Assembly: GCA_035041965.1 (NCBI GenBank)
Contig: JAPYMA010000173.1
Coordinates: 1 to 64,000, forward strand
DNA: 64,000 nt
Direction of reading: 5' to 3'
Origin: Anisakis pegreffii
Taxonomy: Eukaryota; Nematoda; Chromadorea; Rhabditida; Anisakidae
In this document: piece by piece, positions 23,775 through 37,807 of the stretch
Layout: each line of letters starts with the position of its first letter
How positions within the stretch are numbered: position 1 is the stretch's first letter
Made by a program: the position numbers and the translations under genes
Notes under the pieces: generated by a model
What the model was told of the DNA's origin: nothing
Seen by the model: only the letters and a program-made list of their open reading frames with translations
Database searches by the model: none

Positions 23775-23859
23775 CAAGCAATAATCAAGCCGAACCACTT
23801 CAACTACTCAAGCAATAATCAAGCCGAAGCACTTCAACTACAGAAGCACTTCAACTACT
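23775..23859. repeat. 34-bp tandem repeat
   Basis: Unit caagcaataatcaagccgaa + c/g + cacttcaactac occurs twice, followed by a half unit (gaagcacttcaactact). Confidence 0.8.
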
Positions 23860-26800
23860 CAACTTCAATTACACCAGCTTCACTTACCGCATCGCAATCA
23901 AGAGTATAAATTCCATGTCAACCAAACTTCATTAAAGTGCAAACATTAAGTGAGTAGCTGATAACCGCTGATTAAATAAATAAGTTAACTGATCCGCTTC
24001 TGCAAATTTTGCAAAATGTCGAGGTCTCCTTAGTTTGGCAAGGAGACATACGTGAAAGTGTGCTCACATGATAGTAAGTTATCCGTATGTAACTGAAAGA
24101 AGAGCAGGAAACCAACAATCCAATTCATGCTTTAGTTTTTAACGGTCAATGTCGGTCAAGAAGTAACATTTCTTAAATCTCATATCACCACCAGCAGAGA
24201 AGAGCCTCTGATATTCTACTAGTTTTCCTTCATAACGTATCTCATTAGCAGAGTGTATGCTGTACTTAGAGAGTTTACTGTGAATCCACTTCCAAAGTGA
24301 GTAATCTGAGTGTTTAAGAATAAAAAAGACGATTTTTTGAGGTGAATCCACTGAAACCATTTCATTCGTTCAAGGAGTTCCTCAAATGCGGGTCAATATC
24401 AAATGCATATCACACACACACAGCTGAAAGACTATCTGGAGCAATGCCTTTTTTTTATTGCGTTGCTGACATTGAATGCGCAATAGAAATCGTGTAATCA
24501 TCAGCAAATTCAATTGTGTTTCTCTCCTCTGAAAACCGTTTCTCTTTCTCAAGTTATCTACAAAAAGAGGTTCGACACCTTTGATGATACCAAAACTGTG
24601 TGCGTCCATTCACATTTTATAAGACCTCAGAGTTCCTTCATAGTTCAGCTGAATATCCGAAGTTGGTTGGTTTCTTAATAGATTGCGAGTGCCGTTTAAC
24701 AATGTTGCATTGTAAAACGTTCGAAATCCCTTATTCAAGCACCACATTAAAAATTTTGAATTCACAATCACTGTATAAGATCACTGACAATGAGCGACAA
24801 TTTTCAGCACCCCAAAAGCCTGTCGAAACACCCTTTTCATTGGAATTATTCATTAGCAGGTCATGAAATCGAGTCATTTCTACTGAGTACTTTTCGAACG
24901 ATATAAGATCGTGAAAATTTACTGTCGAATACATCTCGGTTGAACGGTTCATTTAAAAAGTGCAAATCTAATGAATAAAAACATCAGCCTTAATAACATT
25001 TCGGCTCAAGTCGACCCCATAAATTCTGATTAGATTTATTACGAACTCACTAAATCTCGTATTGTTTCATCTCGATGACGTGATTTGTTTGTCCCGTTTC
25101 CCCAATTTCACCTTCATTTTTTGCTCATCTGAATAAAATGAATTCTTAATTGCAACTCGTAATAAAATTCAAATCGCCAATTACAGCTGCAGCTGTGAAC
25201 ATCAATCGTTTTTTTGTGGTTTTTGCATGGACTATCGATTGTATTTCCATTCAATCACTCAAATTAATTCCTATATTCATGTTTAGTCGAAGAGATCTGA
25301 TATTTAGCATGGAATGGATAAATGCTGATGGAGTCGTTCGGTGCATCATAGACGTTTGCAATGCAGGTATGGTTGGCCGTTAATTGATTACGAAAAGGTG
25401 CCATGCAAATACATTCAATTGAGATTTACTAACAATGAGATCAACCAAAACAACGAATCGAAATTTCTTCTCGCAGATTCATGTGCTTGCTTGAATGAGA
25501 ACGAAAAACCGGCCCTCGTTTATGCTTTCGTCATTCGATGACAATAATCCAGATCCGTTTAGGTGGTCATGATTAGCTGTCACTTATGAATCAGGTGATG
25601 TAATCTGTTGATTAATTGAGATTTCGATAAGATCGTTAAAAGAGCTGAAGAACGAACATTTCAACATCTTGTCCAAGTCAATTAACCTAGCAAGAGTCTT
25701 TTGTAAACTCGAAACGATTTTTTTAAACATCTTCATTTCTCAAATTCGGTGATGTTATATAACACTTAATGTTCATAGTAGTTTCACACAAGCAATTTCA
25801 TAAGTTTATCCTCTTGTCATTCTTGCAGTGATGATGCTGCTCGAAGTGTGCATTCTGAGAATGACTGATCGCCACCAACTTATCGCAAACTTTAGGTGGA
25901 AGCCAAGGTGACCGATATCGAGACAGTTCAAAAAACCAGTGTATACGTATGTATGATCTGTTAAGATCAGTCGGAGGATGTAAACTATTCGAATGAATCA
26001 GTAGACTAGTATCTAGCCGAACCCTCCTGATTCGTTGAATCGTTCACCTCTTTTGGAAGGGTGCAACTCATTCGAGTTTTCATAAATTCATGAGTGTCGA
26101 GATTTATAACTTCTCATTGACGAGTTCAGAATCGTTCAACAGTTCCACTATGCTATATGCATTCCAACAAGAACATAATTCATCGTTATGCTGACATGTT
26201 TTTGCAACGCATCAGAGACGAGAATTGATCAAGTGGATTTTAGTTAAGAAAGCAAGAATTATCAATTTATTATTGCTTGCATCCATCTTGCGTTCGAAAA
26301 TAGTTTCGTTGAACATAACTAGTTCGATGAAGAGATGATTAAATGAAGGTTTATTTAGTTGGTGCTTTGAGAGATTTATTCATGCGAATTGTGATGATTT
26401 AATATGATGATATTAGAATTAGATAATGGTCATCGTAAGAGATTGATGGTCATTTCTTTTGAGTGGATATGGGAAAGTGTTATCAAGAAAACTGGACTCT
26501 TGCTCAATACCAGCAAATTATTCAATATCGTGCGAAAGAACGAATAACCACCGATAAAAACATCGAAAAGATTCGAATAGAGCATTCATCGCGTTCAATC
26601 CCCGAAATACCGCCGCTGGCGTATTTTGGATTAATAATATAATCATTGTTTTGTCAGCACATTTTCAGAATGAAAATATAATGCTTTCAATGCTGCTCTT
26701 TAAAACATACAAACAACAAAAATAGTAAAAAGAGAAGAATGTTTCGGTTGGAAATAGAGAAAGAATTGCTGATTTGAATAGAAAGGGATCATAAGAATCG

Positions 26801-29800
26801 AAAATATCTTCAACTGATTTCGATTAATTAATTGATAACATAAAATTGCTCATTAGCATGAGAACGGCTGATTTTACTATGAAGTTGGTAATCGGAACGT
26901 GGACGACGAAAATTGTCGGAAACAGCCAGGAATACTCGTGCCTATAACAGAAATGACACGAATGCCTCGCTAGAAAGAACAATTTGTAGGTAACCGATCA
27001 AATCAGGCTAAATTTAAGCGTATTAAGGAATTTTTCTCCGAGCTGTTGGAGACTTTCTCATGTGGCTGTCGAACTGGAGGTGTTCTGACCGTCATCTCAG
27101 GGTATTCCGGGTGATTTGTTGAATTCTGGGTAATCTTAACTGTCGGCTAGACAATCCCTGATAGCTTATGTGATCTACATCGACAGTTGCATTTTGCTGG
27201 CTGGATTTCACATGATCCAATAATATTTGTTCAGGTGTTTTCGATTATTAACAAACACTGCCATTGTTTCGCAAGAATAATCATTGTTATTTTCGGATAT
27301 TACGAGTTGAGCAAAGGTCTAGTCGGAATTGTTTAAACAAATAAGTTTGTTCCTCTCATTGAAATTTGAGAAGCGAATTTCTTTTGATAAATTTGGAGGT
27401 TTTGACAAAAAATTTTTGCTCAAAATTTGACAGAAGATGATCAGACTACATGCAAACTAATGTGAACATATTCTGCAACTGGTTACACATGAATTCGATC
27501 AGTAGACTATTCGCACTCCTCCATTCATCAGTAACATCAAAATATCTCACTTCGCAAACTTTTCTCAAAATTCAGAAACAAACATTTTACAGAAAGCCGA
27601 ATTATACGTTTAACGAAGTGAAGCATTGATATTTTCACGTTATGGTAATAACCAAATAGCGCATGATAGCTGTAAATCATTGCATCAGAATTGTTTTCGA
27701 AGTTTCTGTGTGTATTCAGTTGCCTTTTCTGAAGTTGATAGTGGGATAAAACAATTTTTCACAGTAACACTCGCTTTGTAAGAATGCTATGTTTAGAGAC
27801 TCGTTACGAATTTTTATTTGCCGTCTGGATTCATCATCACGTAAACACCACTCAATGAACTCAAACGACCACTTGAGTTCATTAAAACTCAGGATAATAT
27901 TTCAAATTCAAATTGAACCAGAGGTGTTTTCGAGTTGATATTTTATCCGGTGTTTTTCGCTAGAATTTAAAAACTGCCTTTGTTTTGCGAAGATAATCAG
28001 TTTCATCTTTGGATACGCGATGCTTTTGTTCACCATACGGAAAGAACCGTTTGATGAATGTGAATCGGTTACTCGACTGGAACAGATCCGATTGATGGAC
28101 TGATCGTTTGATTGAAACTGACCAGAAAATGACTGCCTTGAATTGAAATCACCACATTTTTTCTGATCAGCGCAAGCAGTCGCAATCAAACGAGCTCTTT
28201 CGTTTCATCAATCTCTCGTCGTTTCATAACGGGAATCGAGCTCTGATGAAGATAACTTTTCTGAATGAAATCGAATGAGTGAATGAACTCTGAATTGACT
28301 CGAACTTGCACAGGGCTATCTTCATCGTGCTCGTACATTGACTAGTACAGAAGTGACATATGATATGGAATGAGATGAGCCAAATTTCGTCTATTTGAAA
28401 GTTATCAACGATTTTGAAACGATCTATCAGGTTCCATTGTGCGATTGCCCGAGGCGAAGTGCTCGATGCAAGAGACTAACAATGAAGAATGTCGACCCGT
28501 TGTATTGCGACAATTCCAGTTGTATTGCGCTGCTTTTTGTCACCTATGCGGCGTGTGGTCAAGCTCTATGTGACTCACGCAATCAGTCATCTGACATTCA
28601 ATTGCGAAACAAAACACATTCTGCTCATCAATAAAACGGTACCCTAATGTGACCAGTCACAAGGAATTGATCTCTGGAATTGTCATCAGCGAACGAAATA
28701 TTCTCGAAGCATTATAAATCCGTCCGTTTGTTTCACTTAACTGAAAAATCCAGAAGAGAACACATTCCATTAAAAAGATTCCTGGAAGAATTTGAGAGAA
28801 CTTCTCTGTTTTTTCCCCCTTTTGCGTATTGCCCTTGCATTTAATAACCGTTCGACGAGCCAGTTTTAAAAGTTTTTCTCATCTTTGGTTTGTTTTCATT
28901 GTACAGCCATTGAACAATGAACAAAAATGATCAACGTTTGCATTTACGAAACATTCCTTAAGCTCAACACAGTGCAATTTCTCAGTGTTTTTCAGAATTT
29001 CGGCACAATTTTTGGTCAGCTTTCGACTCACCTTCAGATAACAAGAAATTGAGAGCGGTACTGATTGCAGAACATTGATAAATCACTTCTTTAAACTGAT
29101 TCCACGTTCTTTCTGTGTCCTATGCGAGAATGCCCATTCGATGTTATTTCTGATTGCTAGTCCAACATTATAATGGATGGACATTGATAGATCACTTCTT
29201 CAAACCGATTATTGACATTGAATCAGTAAAGAATGCATGATGAAGTATTTTTAGACCACAAAGTGCATATATTCTATCATCGTTATTCTTATATAACAAG
29301 AATCTCGTTCAACTACGTCTTCGTTCTTTTTTCATTGCAATGGTTTCGTATGCCCATTATTCGAGTCTTAAACACTTTTGAACATTACCGGCCGGAGTGA
29401 TCACTGAATTCAACTGAAAATCGAATTTGCACACTCACGGCGTTACCAGAAAGTTACATTCGCATGGTTTCAATGTTTTGAGACCCGGTTTCAGATTCAG
29501 TCGAATTTGAGTGCATCATCCATTTTAGAATTATATTTTTTTCTGAATCTTATTTAGATCAGTTGAATTAGCATAGTGACAATGTTCTGAGTGAGAAGCT
29601 GGTCGTCGAAGGAGTTTTTAATGTGATGTGAATAATTCAACTCATTTGAGATATTAGTGGAAAATGTTTCACTAAAAACCGTGGTTTTAGACTTTTTTTA
29701 ATGGTAGGAAAGCAAGATAAGGATGATGCATGCAGATGGAAGATCCAGAAGGAAAATTCACAATTTTCTTTAATCAAACAAATTGGTTTTTCGAAATATC

Positions 29801-32800
29801 TTATTTTCAAAATCTTAACATTTATTCATCACTTAAATCAGAGTCCAAACATACATGAACGAAAGGAAAGTGTCTTCATCTGAAAAATCTAGTTAAAAAC
29901 CACTGTACCGTTCTAAGGGAAAAATTTGGAGTTTTCAGTTGAGATTCAGGACATTCTCCATCTGGTTATAGATTACTCACAATCAGCTTATTCCAGAAGG
30001 CATCAATAATCTGCGAAAGAGCACCCAACCATACTCAATGCGTTTACATGATATTGAGGAATGTAATATTCCAAGTGGAACGCCCCAGCTTAATATCGCT
30101 AACTTTAACAGTTGATTGGAAGAGGCAATAAAGATCAACAGAATCTGTTGCACTGTATCAAACGAAATGCAAATAAATCCGTGTTAATTCGGAAGTGCGC
30201 AAAGCACTTAACGTGCCGTAATGTCAAATCTCGCAATAAAAATTATTTCCAGCAACATCAAGCAAATGTTTATAGGCTATATGCTTGTTGCTCTCGTTGC
30301 TATGCATATTCGTTCCATTGTCTATTCAATATCACCATGAAACGCCCATTGCAGTGCAAATAAATGAATGCGCAGAGATTATTTGTCGTATATTATCATT
30401 TAGAAATTGAATTTAGAAGCACATCAACTACATTCTCACAGTCAGCTATGTTGCTTCCAGTTTGTTGAATTCCAGTAGTCTTTTGTTTTAGTTATGGTAT
30501 CGTTCCAAATTGTTATCAAATTGTTCTGATTGCGTCTGTGAAACAACTTTCGAAATTTTATTTGAGCTATTTTAAAGCGTCTTCTAAGGATGAGCTGCGG
30601 GCATTTGAACGGATCAAAGCGTGGAGTTTTTTTTCTCATTTCAGATGCGCAAGTACCCTTTTTCGAAGCGGAATGAGCCTCAACGGTCATACTGTCGTAA
30701 GAATTGGCTCATAGACAACAAATTATGATTTGAAAACAAGATAACTTGGTACTTAGCGCATTACATTCAAGCCATTCAACGGAATCCGTCCATGTTTCGC
30801 ACGAACGAGGCCAGTTGGAGCTCGTAGATTAGAATCACTGTCATGTGCATGAAATCTATGTGACAGATATTTATGTGACAAATCTATGTGATTTGCACTT
30901 TTAAAAGCGTATGGTAGGAAATACGATCAGCAATCTCATTTTCAAATCTTGCTTCATCTTCTTTTGTTGTGCGAAAATCCATCTTCTCAGTGATGCAATC
31001 ATACTGCAGCGTTAGTAATAGAAATGAGCAAAAATTCTCCACTCTTTTTTTGTGGATCCTTAGTTGTTGTGTCTGTTTCCATTTACGATAATTTATGGCC
31101 TTCACACAATTTATCACAAAAAAGGTGTTTTCTGTAATTGTTCTCTTTCGAGTCGACAACAAAAGTAATCATAGTGTTCGTGTATTGCCATCGAACAATA
31201 ACCATTTGTGAATCAGTTATTATGAGTTCAGCTGCCTTGTTGGAGTTGATCAGAAGTTTTTTTTGGACAATTTCGTTCGCAATCATCGTTTCGTTAAGTG
31301 AATAGGAAAATCTTCTAGTGTGGAACTTCAGCGGTCTTGTTTCTTCTTCAAATCTACAAGTGAATATTTGACGACGGTGATTAATCAACGTAAACATTTG
31401 CTGAAAGTAATCGAATAATAGAAAAGCAATCACAGCTCAATGCAATAAATCGATAAACAGATTTTGGATGAATCATAACCGATCGTCTTATCGCTAGTAC
31501 TTTTGCATAGTTTCAAGCGTTTGTAGACTGCTACTGAATCGACCACCTTCTAGTGCTGCTGCAATCGAATGATTGATTCCCTATCAAAATGACTTGTTTT
31601 GCTGCAAACTTCTATCTCTTCTCCGATTATTTTTGTTCACGTTCATTTTTCATATTACAAAGTTGGATGGGTAAATATTTACAAGTTGTTAAACTTAACA
31701 AGAATGTATGAAATGGCATTATACATCCGTTTGTATAATGTGAATATGAAACTTTACAATGAAGGTTTGCATTTTGTGTATATGAATTTCTTCTATGCAA
31801 CTGCCATGACAACATATTCGATGTGATGTTCCCGAATTTTTTAATGAACACCGAACAATTGTGAGCGATTTTGATTGCATTTGTTCATTTGGTTTTACTT
31901 ACGATAAGTCATTTACAAATAGTCTTTTGTTTGACGTCTCATCGCTACTGCGACTGAGTTCAAGTGAATTCATCAGAAAATGAACTTGGTTTTTTTTTTG
32001 GACCTAAATTCGCCGAAATCCAAATGAAATCCAAAACGCGTGCTCATGGAATTATAACGCTAGACTTGCCAAACAGAGTGCTATCATATCAAAAAAGAAA
32101 ACCGTTGCATGTGCAAATAAATGATGCATTGTGTGATCACAGCTTGAAGTGAATGATTGAATTGTGTTTGCACAGAAGATGTTTGGAACTGAAGACTTAT
32201 TTCATATCTAGAAATAGATAGATATTGAACAAGGTTTTCGGTTTTAATGTACTACCCAACATAAAAGAATACGCAACTTTGTTCTTTTCGAAACTTGATG
32301 CATCATGAATCTCATTAAGCACTTGCATACAGTTCAGTGCTGAGGCGTAGCGGTGATTGTGTTGCTCGTGAAGTTACACAATGAAACTGGAAAATTGTTT
32401 GACTTTACTCAGCTCGAGATTATTCACGGACTGTTAGTTTTTGAGAACCTGTTTCGTTGGAACTTAGCCGCATAGATCAGAACTTTTGATTTGCTCTATG
32501 CATTGAGGTGTATTCCGTTTCCATAGTCCCTGAATTGATTTCTGCTACTGAGACATTACTGCTTAGATTCACTTCACAGTTAATCATCGGTTTGCTTGTT
32601 CATCATGTGCTGATTCAAACCATGAATATCGTTGTATCTTCAGAAGAAATCCTGCTTCATCTTGAAGTGATATGTTTGATAGATATTTCATTGGATATGT
32701 TTAAGTGATTTTGTTCGTGTCATAGCAGCAACAATTTTTCGATTGTATTCTGATTCGCATTCATTCTGAGTCGCATAATAGCAATGTCAGGTTCCATTCA

Positions 32801-33798
32801 TTGCCAACGAAACGTTTATATTCGAATTTAAGAAATAAATGTACAATTTACAAAATGGAATATGCGAACGCACTCCAGCTGTTCTCTGTCATGTACCTTG
32901 TCGTGCATCTCAACACCGCCTACAAATTTCCACAAAACAATGTCACATCTTCAGCAATGTCATTATTACCATCTACAATGTGCACTGATGATGGACGAAG
33001 GTTTTTTTTTTCGAAAATTTAGCACACACCACAAACAGCTGAATAGTTTACCAGCTAAAGCTATCTAACATAGAAAAGGTTGCGTCACACTTTGGTTTAA
33101 ATGATATTCCGTGACACGTTTGGCTCGTTGATAATCGCACTCGTTCTGAACGTTTGAAAGTAAGGGCTTCATGTGAGGAACAACAATTCGTGATTGATTC
33201 ACGGCGATAATCTATGATAGAGATCAATTTTTGAATCTCTCCCTTCTCACTTAACTAATCAGAAAGTCAATGCAGCTGTCAAAGTTCCACACTGGATCGC
33301 TTTTTTCGTCGAGATATATCACGTGGGGGGCTCACTCTCTATCAAATAGACTCTAGCAAGTAGGAAAATAATAACGAGGTCAGTTTATAGCAAATAGCTA
33401 TAAACTAACCTTGTTCTTGTTTTAGCATAAGTATTCAAGAATATTCGTTTATTGAACAGATTCCCACCAATATCACATTAGCATCAGCAAATTGTAATTG
33501 AAGATCTGATGAACAATTCATTCGAAAATATCACAAAAAGATGTGCGATTAAATAAGGAAATGACAAGAGAGTTGATATAATAACGCAAATCAATTCAGC
33601 GGAAGCGTTGTTTTGTTTACTGAAATATTCAAAGGGCCGTCGATGTGATGTGGAAGTACACAATCGTTTGTAGTTACATGCACTTTGCATTCTCGTGTTT
33701 GATTTCTCGACAGTTCACTAACAACTGCCGCAAGATGCAAGCCCTCGATCAACTGAATAGGGAGGGAGGAAAGCAGCGAGAGAAATAACAAATGGTCT

Positions 33799-33972
33799 TC
33801 AAACAATCTGTTGCTGAATTTCAGCCGATTTACTCGGCATTTCTTCTGTTGACTTTTGTACAGTGTCAATCGTTTCAGCATGATCATTCAAGGCGATACC
33901 ATCACGGTAGAAATAAAATGCTGTCTCGGATTCTTCATGAACAAACGCCACGAATGTGAAGGTTCGTAAATA
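33799..33972 (-). CDS. Candidate terminal exon, unidentified
   Basis: On the minus strand an acceptor (ccttccttttcag) opens 57 codons ending in TGA. The sequence includes FVAFVHEESETAFYFYRDGI and an acidic, polar C-terminus. The strong pyrimidine tract and protein-like composition suggest an exon, but no upstream exon or family was found. It lies just 5' of, and antisense to, the EGF/TM gene. Confidence 0.25.
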   Translation of the reverse strand, partial: YLRTFTFVAFVHEESETAFYFYRDGIALNDHAETIDTVQKSTEEMPSKSAEIQQQIV

Positions 33973-34209
33973 CTGAAAAGGAAGGATGTCAAAAAATGTC
34001 AAGAACGTCGAAAAATATTCATTATCATGCAGTATAGGAGACTGATTAATTAATTTTAAGTGGTTGTTTTGAAGAAGTCACATTCATTGTGTGAATCTAT
34101 TTCGGTGGCATTGAGCAAATAAATGACGACTTTGTGGTTTCAGATGATGATTAGTAGTCCTTATGGATGAATTGAATCCAATTTCGTATCAAAAAATGCG
34201 CTCTTGCAG

Positions 34210-34691
34210 AATGTGAGCTAGGACGAATGGGCGAGAACTGCTCAGAGGTGTGCGCACAAGGATGGTTTGGTCGGAACTGTTCATCGAAGTGCTTTTGCTG
34301 GAGTGAGGCATGTGATCCAATTGATGGCCGTTGTCTCAGCGACACGTTCGGTAGGTATTCAACAGTCATTTGTCTGCGCACTATCCAAAAATGGCTTCCG
34401 TTACAATCCCTTATTTGGTAAGGATTAATATTAGATTTGAAGATAGAGGAAGTGAATCTGTTATCGTTCAACAAATCCGATCAGAGATTCATGCTTATGC
34501 GCATGGAAATTTGTTTTTGCAGCTCAACGACTGTCATCAACGCTAAGCAATCTGAATCAGATGCAATGGGTACCATTTGCGATTGCTTTCGGTGCCGTAA
34601 TCAGTTTGGGGGCTCTCATCTCGGCAATCTCAATGTTTCTGGCATATCACTACCATTACAGCAAAACTGATATGGTCAGAAAGAAAAAAAT
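34210..34691 (+). CDS. EGF-like type I membrane protein, two 3' exons (partial)
   Basis: Exon 34210-34350 encodes spaced cysteines (CELGRMGENCSEVC, then GWFGRNCSSKC and DPIDGRC), the pattern of EGF/laminin-type repeats in scavenger-receptor-like proteins such as MEGF10/CED-1. It ends in phase 1 at TTCG/gtaggt. It joins exon 34523-34691, which begins after tttttgcag and encodes one hydrophobic segment (FAIAFGAVISLGALISAISM) followed by a basic stop-transfer KKK. That exon ends in phase 2 at a gtaagt donor. So this is the membrane-proximal end of a receptor-like protein. Upstream EGF exons were not recognised. A cytoplasmic-tail exon may start at 35682, but its frame is ambiguous. Confidence 0.6.
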
Positions 34692-36456
34692 GTAAGTGGA
34701 ACATTTCTCAAAGAAGTTTTGAGCTTCCCCCCCCCCAAAAAAATACATTCTCAAGACATACAGCGATTTACCTCCCGCTTTCATAATCGAAACAACTTTT
34801 GATCTCATTTCTCACTCAAAACAGTCGTTCACAACAAGGGATACTTGCTATGCTTTCGTCTTTATTCAGTGGTAGAAATAACAACTGTAATATTAAAAAT
34901 ATTGAAGGAATATCGAAAATTCATAAGCTTTTCATTATAATTATGCTGTTGATCATTATCTGCTAACAAAAAAGAACGTGAATTAAATTGAGGTGTAATA
35001 GAGAGATGATGCAATGTGACGATCGGCGATTACTGATAAATAACACAGACAAATGGCAAGGTTACGAATCGTTTTTCACACATCAACTGAAACGCCTTTT
35101 TGACAGCAAAGAAGTTTTAGCTGAAAAACGAATTTCTTTCTATCTAAAGTAACACTATGAACTGTTGCATTGTTGAAGGCGATATGAAGGAAGTCGCTTC
35201 ACACTTTGCTGTCGCTTCACGTTATCCAACATCACAAGTTTCTGTTCGTAAAGATCACTCGTAAGTCCATATTTTACGTTGAATGTTCAATCGCTATTCA
35301 TTTTTCATATGCCATCACAACGAGTGTTTCCAAAATCCCGGTCATTCATCAATCTCGGGATTGCAAAATAATCATAAACGGAAAAAAGCAACGGACCAAG
35401 ATTGATGAGATTGCGGAATTTTGGTTCACAACTTTCTGAAAGACGAAAATCGAAGTGGAGCTATTATGTAACGATTAATTCATCCGTTACCACCTGAATA
35501 TCAGACGACAAATATGACTGAATATGAATGAAGTGGGAATGATCTCGGTGTAATTGAAGATGAGTGTATCATCAAAATTTCATAAAATGCCGTATTTCAT
35601 CAAATTTCGAAATCTCGGGGTTTTCCACAACATAAACGTCTGCATTAAGGTTAAAAAACTCGGATCCCTTGCAAATCCCAGTTGGAAGTTCACTCGAAAT
35701 CCTTTACGATTTTGGCCGCTTGTGATCGGAAAGCAATGTCGCAATTTGCGCATCCAAATTCTCGACATACGAAAATACAAGCGCAGTCAGCAAATGCACT
35801 CTCAGAAGGTACCCATTGTAGAACCAACGATTCAACAAACAATTGTCGGTCGGAGAGGTGGGCAAAGAGCAGCGACTCAAAGAAAACGTTGAGGGAGCAG
35901 AATTTGCATGCTTCAGATGCTAGTACAAGTTGTTACGACGGATATGCCTATAAAGGGAAAGTCCAGCAAGAATCCGAAACAATCCAGCAGAATTCCTTCA
36001 ATACGGCCAACAGTTTGGTTGGTTTGATAGTGTTGTATTAAAATATGACGGATCCGAAGTTACTGTTTAGCAAATGTTTCTGCTAATAGAAAGACGAAGA
36101 GAAATTTCAGTTGTCTTTTGATGACTTCGTTGGGAATTAATCAGAGACTGTTTTGAATGATTTAAAAGATGCCATCTAGAAGTGCTCATAAGCAATGTCC
36201 ACTTCATGCTCTATTAATTTCGTGTTTTTAGCGCAATTGATGATACACTGAATTTATGTTTCCAGGAGGATCATTTTTTGACAGTCAGTGGGACTGATAG
36301 GTTTGGAACCATGGAGAACTCATCGCAGGAAAGGGAGGTCACTGCTGAAAATCAATGAATTCAGAACAAAGTTCACTGGATGCGTACGTTTCTCATGATG
36401 TTATTGAAATGTAAAGCATTAGGTTAGTTTAGATCTACTACGCAATTGACAGGCGT
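34692..36456. other. Probable 3' intron/tail of the EGF-like gene and intergenic
   Basis: After 35681 (aaatcccag acceptor) frames are open to 35890 or 36041. The 36041 frame reads as a polar Ser/Thr/Gln-rich tail with CYDGYAYKG; the 35890 frame is basic and fits the incoming phase. I cannot decide between them, and both may be chance. The rest is AT-rich. Confidence 0.3.
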
Positions 36457-36538
36457 GATCAGGTGGCCGAGTGGTTAAGGCGATGGACTGCTAATCCATT
36501 GGGGTTTCCCCGCGTGAGTTCGAATCTCATCCTGATCG
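36457..36538 (+). tRNA. tRNA-Ser (anticodon GCT)
   Basis: 82 nt fold as a class II tRNA. The acceptor stem is GATCAGG/CCTGATC with discriminator G. The A box is TGGCCGAGTGG. The anticodon stem ATGGA/TCCAT has loop CTGCTAA, giving anticodon GCT (36490-36492), which reads AGC/AGU serine codons. A long variable arm (GGGGTTTCCCC) and the B box GAGTTCGAATC follow. There is no intron. TTTT at 36544-36547 would terminate Pol III. Confidence 0.97.
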
Positions 36539-36543
36539 TACCC

Positions 36544-36547
36544 TTTT
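36544..36547 (+). terminator. Pol III T-run terminator of tRNA-Ser
   Basis: Four T residues six bases after the discriminator base. Confidence 0.7.
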
Positions 36548-37785
36548 GCCATCAGTTTTTCAAAATCACATCGTCACTTAATTTCTTATTCTCCTCATGT
36601 TTCTGGTCAAATTCTCATATCCCAGCGATTCCGATTGATTCACAACCCTGACAACGAATCCATATTCGTGTAATTGCTGATTTTTTCCGCTGGTATCCAT
36701 ATTCAACAACATCAAATGGAATCATTCTTCAGTGCAACCTTTCATTTTCAGATTGTACAAACATTTTGATGGAAAAAGGAGAAATATTTCACGAGTGTAT
36801 GCGGGTGAGCTTCTAACAATTATGCCGAGCGTAATTTACTGCGATAAAGGAGATCTCAGTGCGATATTTCAGTCACACCTTTGAGAACTTTATTTCTAGT
36901 TGACTTTCATGGATTTCAATAAACATAACACTTTGTCACTTGCATTATGCATTCAACGTGATCAATCACAACATGCAATTATCATAAATCTAATGAGACT
37001 CCAATCCAGCATATATCAGATAAACCAAAAAAAAAAGAACACAACGCTTCCAACACTCCAATAAATCAATTTGCTTGTTATGTCACAGATCATCGGTGCG
37101 TTAATATGATACAATTTTAATGGCTAAATCTCAATAACTGATCGAATCGACAAATGCGGTGATTGCCACTATCATATGCAAAACAAATTGAAAATTTAAA
37201 GGCAAAAACTCTTCCCACAGAATGTATCAGCAGAATGCTGAAGTACAAAAACATGAAAAACATTTCGTAGTTTGGATACTTTTTAACGAACACAAGTGAA
37301 AAGTCTAAAATGTAGAACATCAAAATACCTAAAATAAATCAGAGGAAGAAGCAAGAGTGATAATTTGGAAGTTCGTTTAGCAATTGTGCTCCTGAAGTGA
37401 GGAATACACTTCAATAGAACGTCAATACAAAATCGGATCCATAAGCGTGTATATCAATATAAATAAATACAAGTAATAGAAATCCAACTTCAAGTTGTCA
37501 TCACGTAAAATGTTCAAAATTAAGATTACAAAAAGGTCGAAAAATAACCTCCGATTACACCGAACTCGCAGTAGATACTGGTCTTTGAATACTTGATCAT
37601 TAATTTTTGCTAAAGTGAAGAACAGTCAATTCTATTTTTTTTTGCTGAAGTGAAGAACGAAATTTTAATTGCATTTATACAACATAAAAATTTCACCATC
37701 GAAGAAACCAGCACATGTATTACGAGGTGATGAGTTCCAATTATACATACATGCATACATACACGCAACGTTGTGTTATACGAGA
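36548..37785. other. Intergenic, no feature seen
   Basis: AT-rich sequence between the tRNA and the 3' end of COX11; no coherent frame or repeat. Confidence 0.5.
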
Positions 37786-37791
37786 TTTATT
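37786..37791 (-). promoter_or_regulatory. Poly(A) signal of COX11
   Basis: AATAAA on the minus strand about 17 nt past the stop codon. Confidence 0.5.
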
Positions 37792-37807
37792 CACTGCTGT
37801 CTAGATG

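Larger units (their letters stand above)
15130..33790. other. Long AT-rich region with no gene I can support
   Basis: About 18.7 kb with only short frames. A few have some coding look but no recognisable family. One is 15972-16205 (minus), after an acceptor-like ctttcactag. Another is 28439-28633 (plus), beginning CDCPRRSARCKRL. A third is 31083-31433 (minus). Small tandem repeats lie at 18929-18976, 22706-22743 and 23775-23859. No transposon protein, tRNA or rRNA was seen. It could contain long introns of a gene whose exons I cannot recognise, for example 5' exons of the EGF protein at 34210. Confidence 0.4.

Noticed and set aside
31083..31433. 116-residue minus-strand ORF as a gene
   Set aside because: No recognisable motif, overlapped by another open frame, composition typical of AT-rich non-coding sequence. 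Kept only as a mention in the regional entry.
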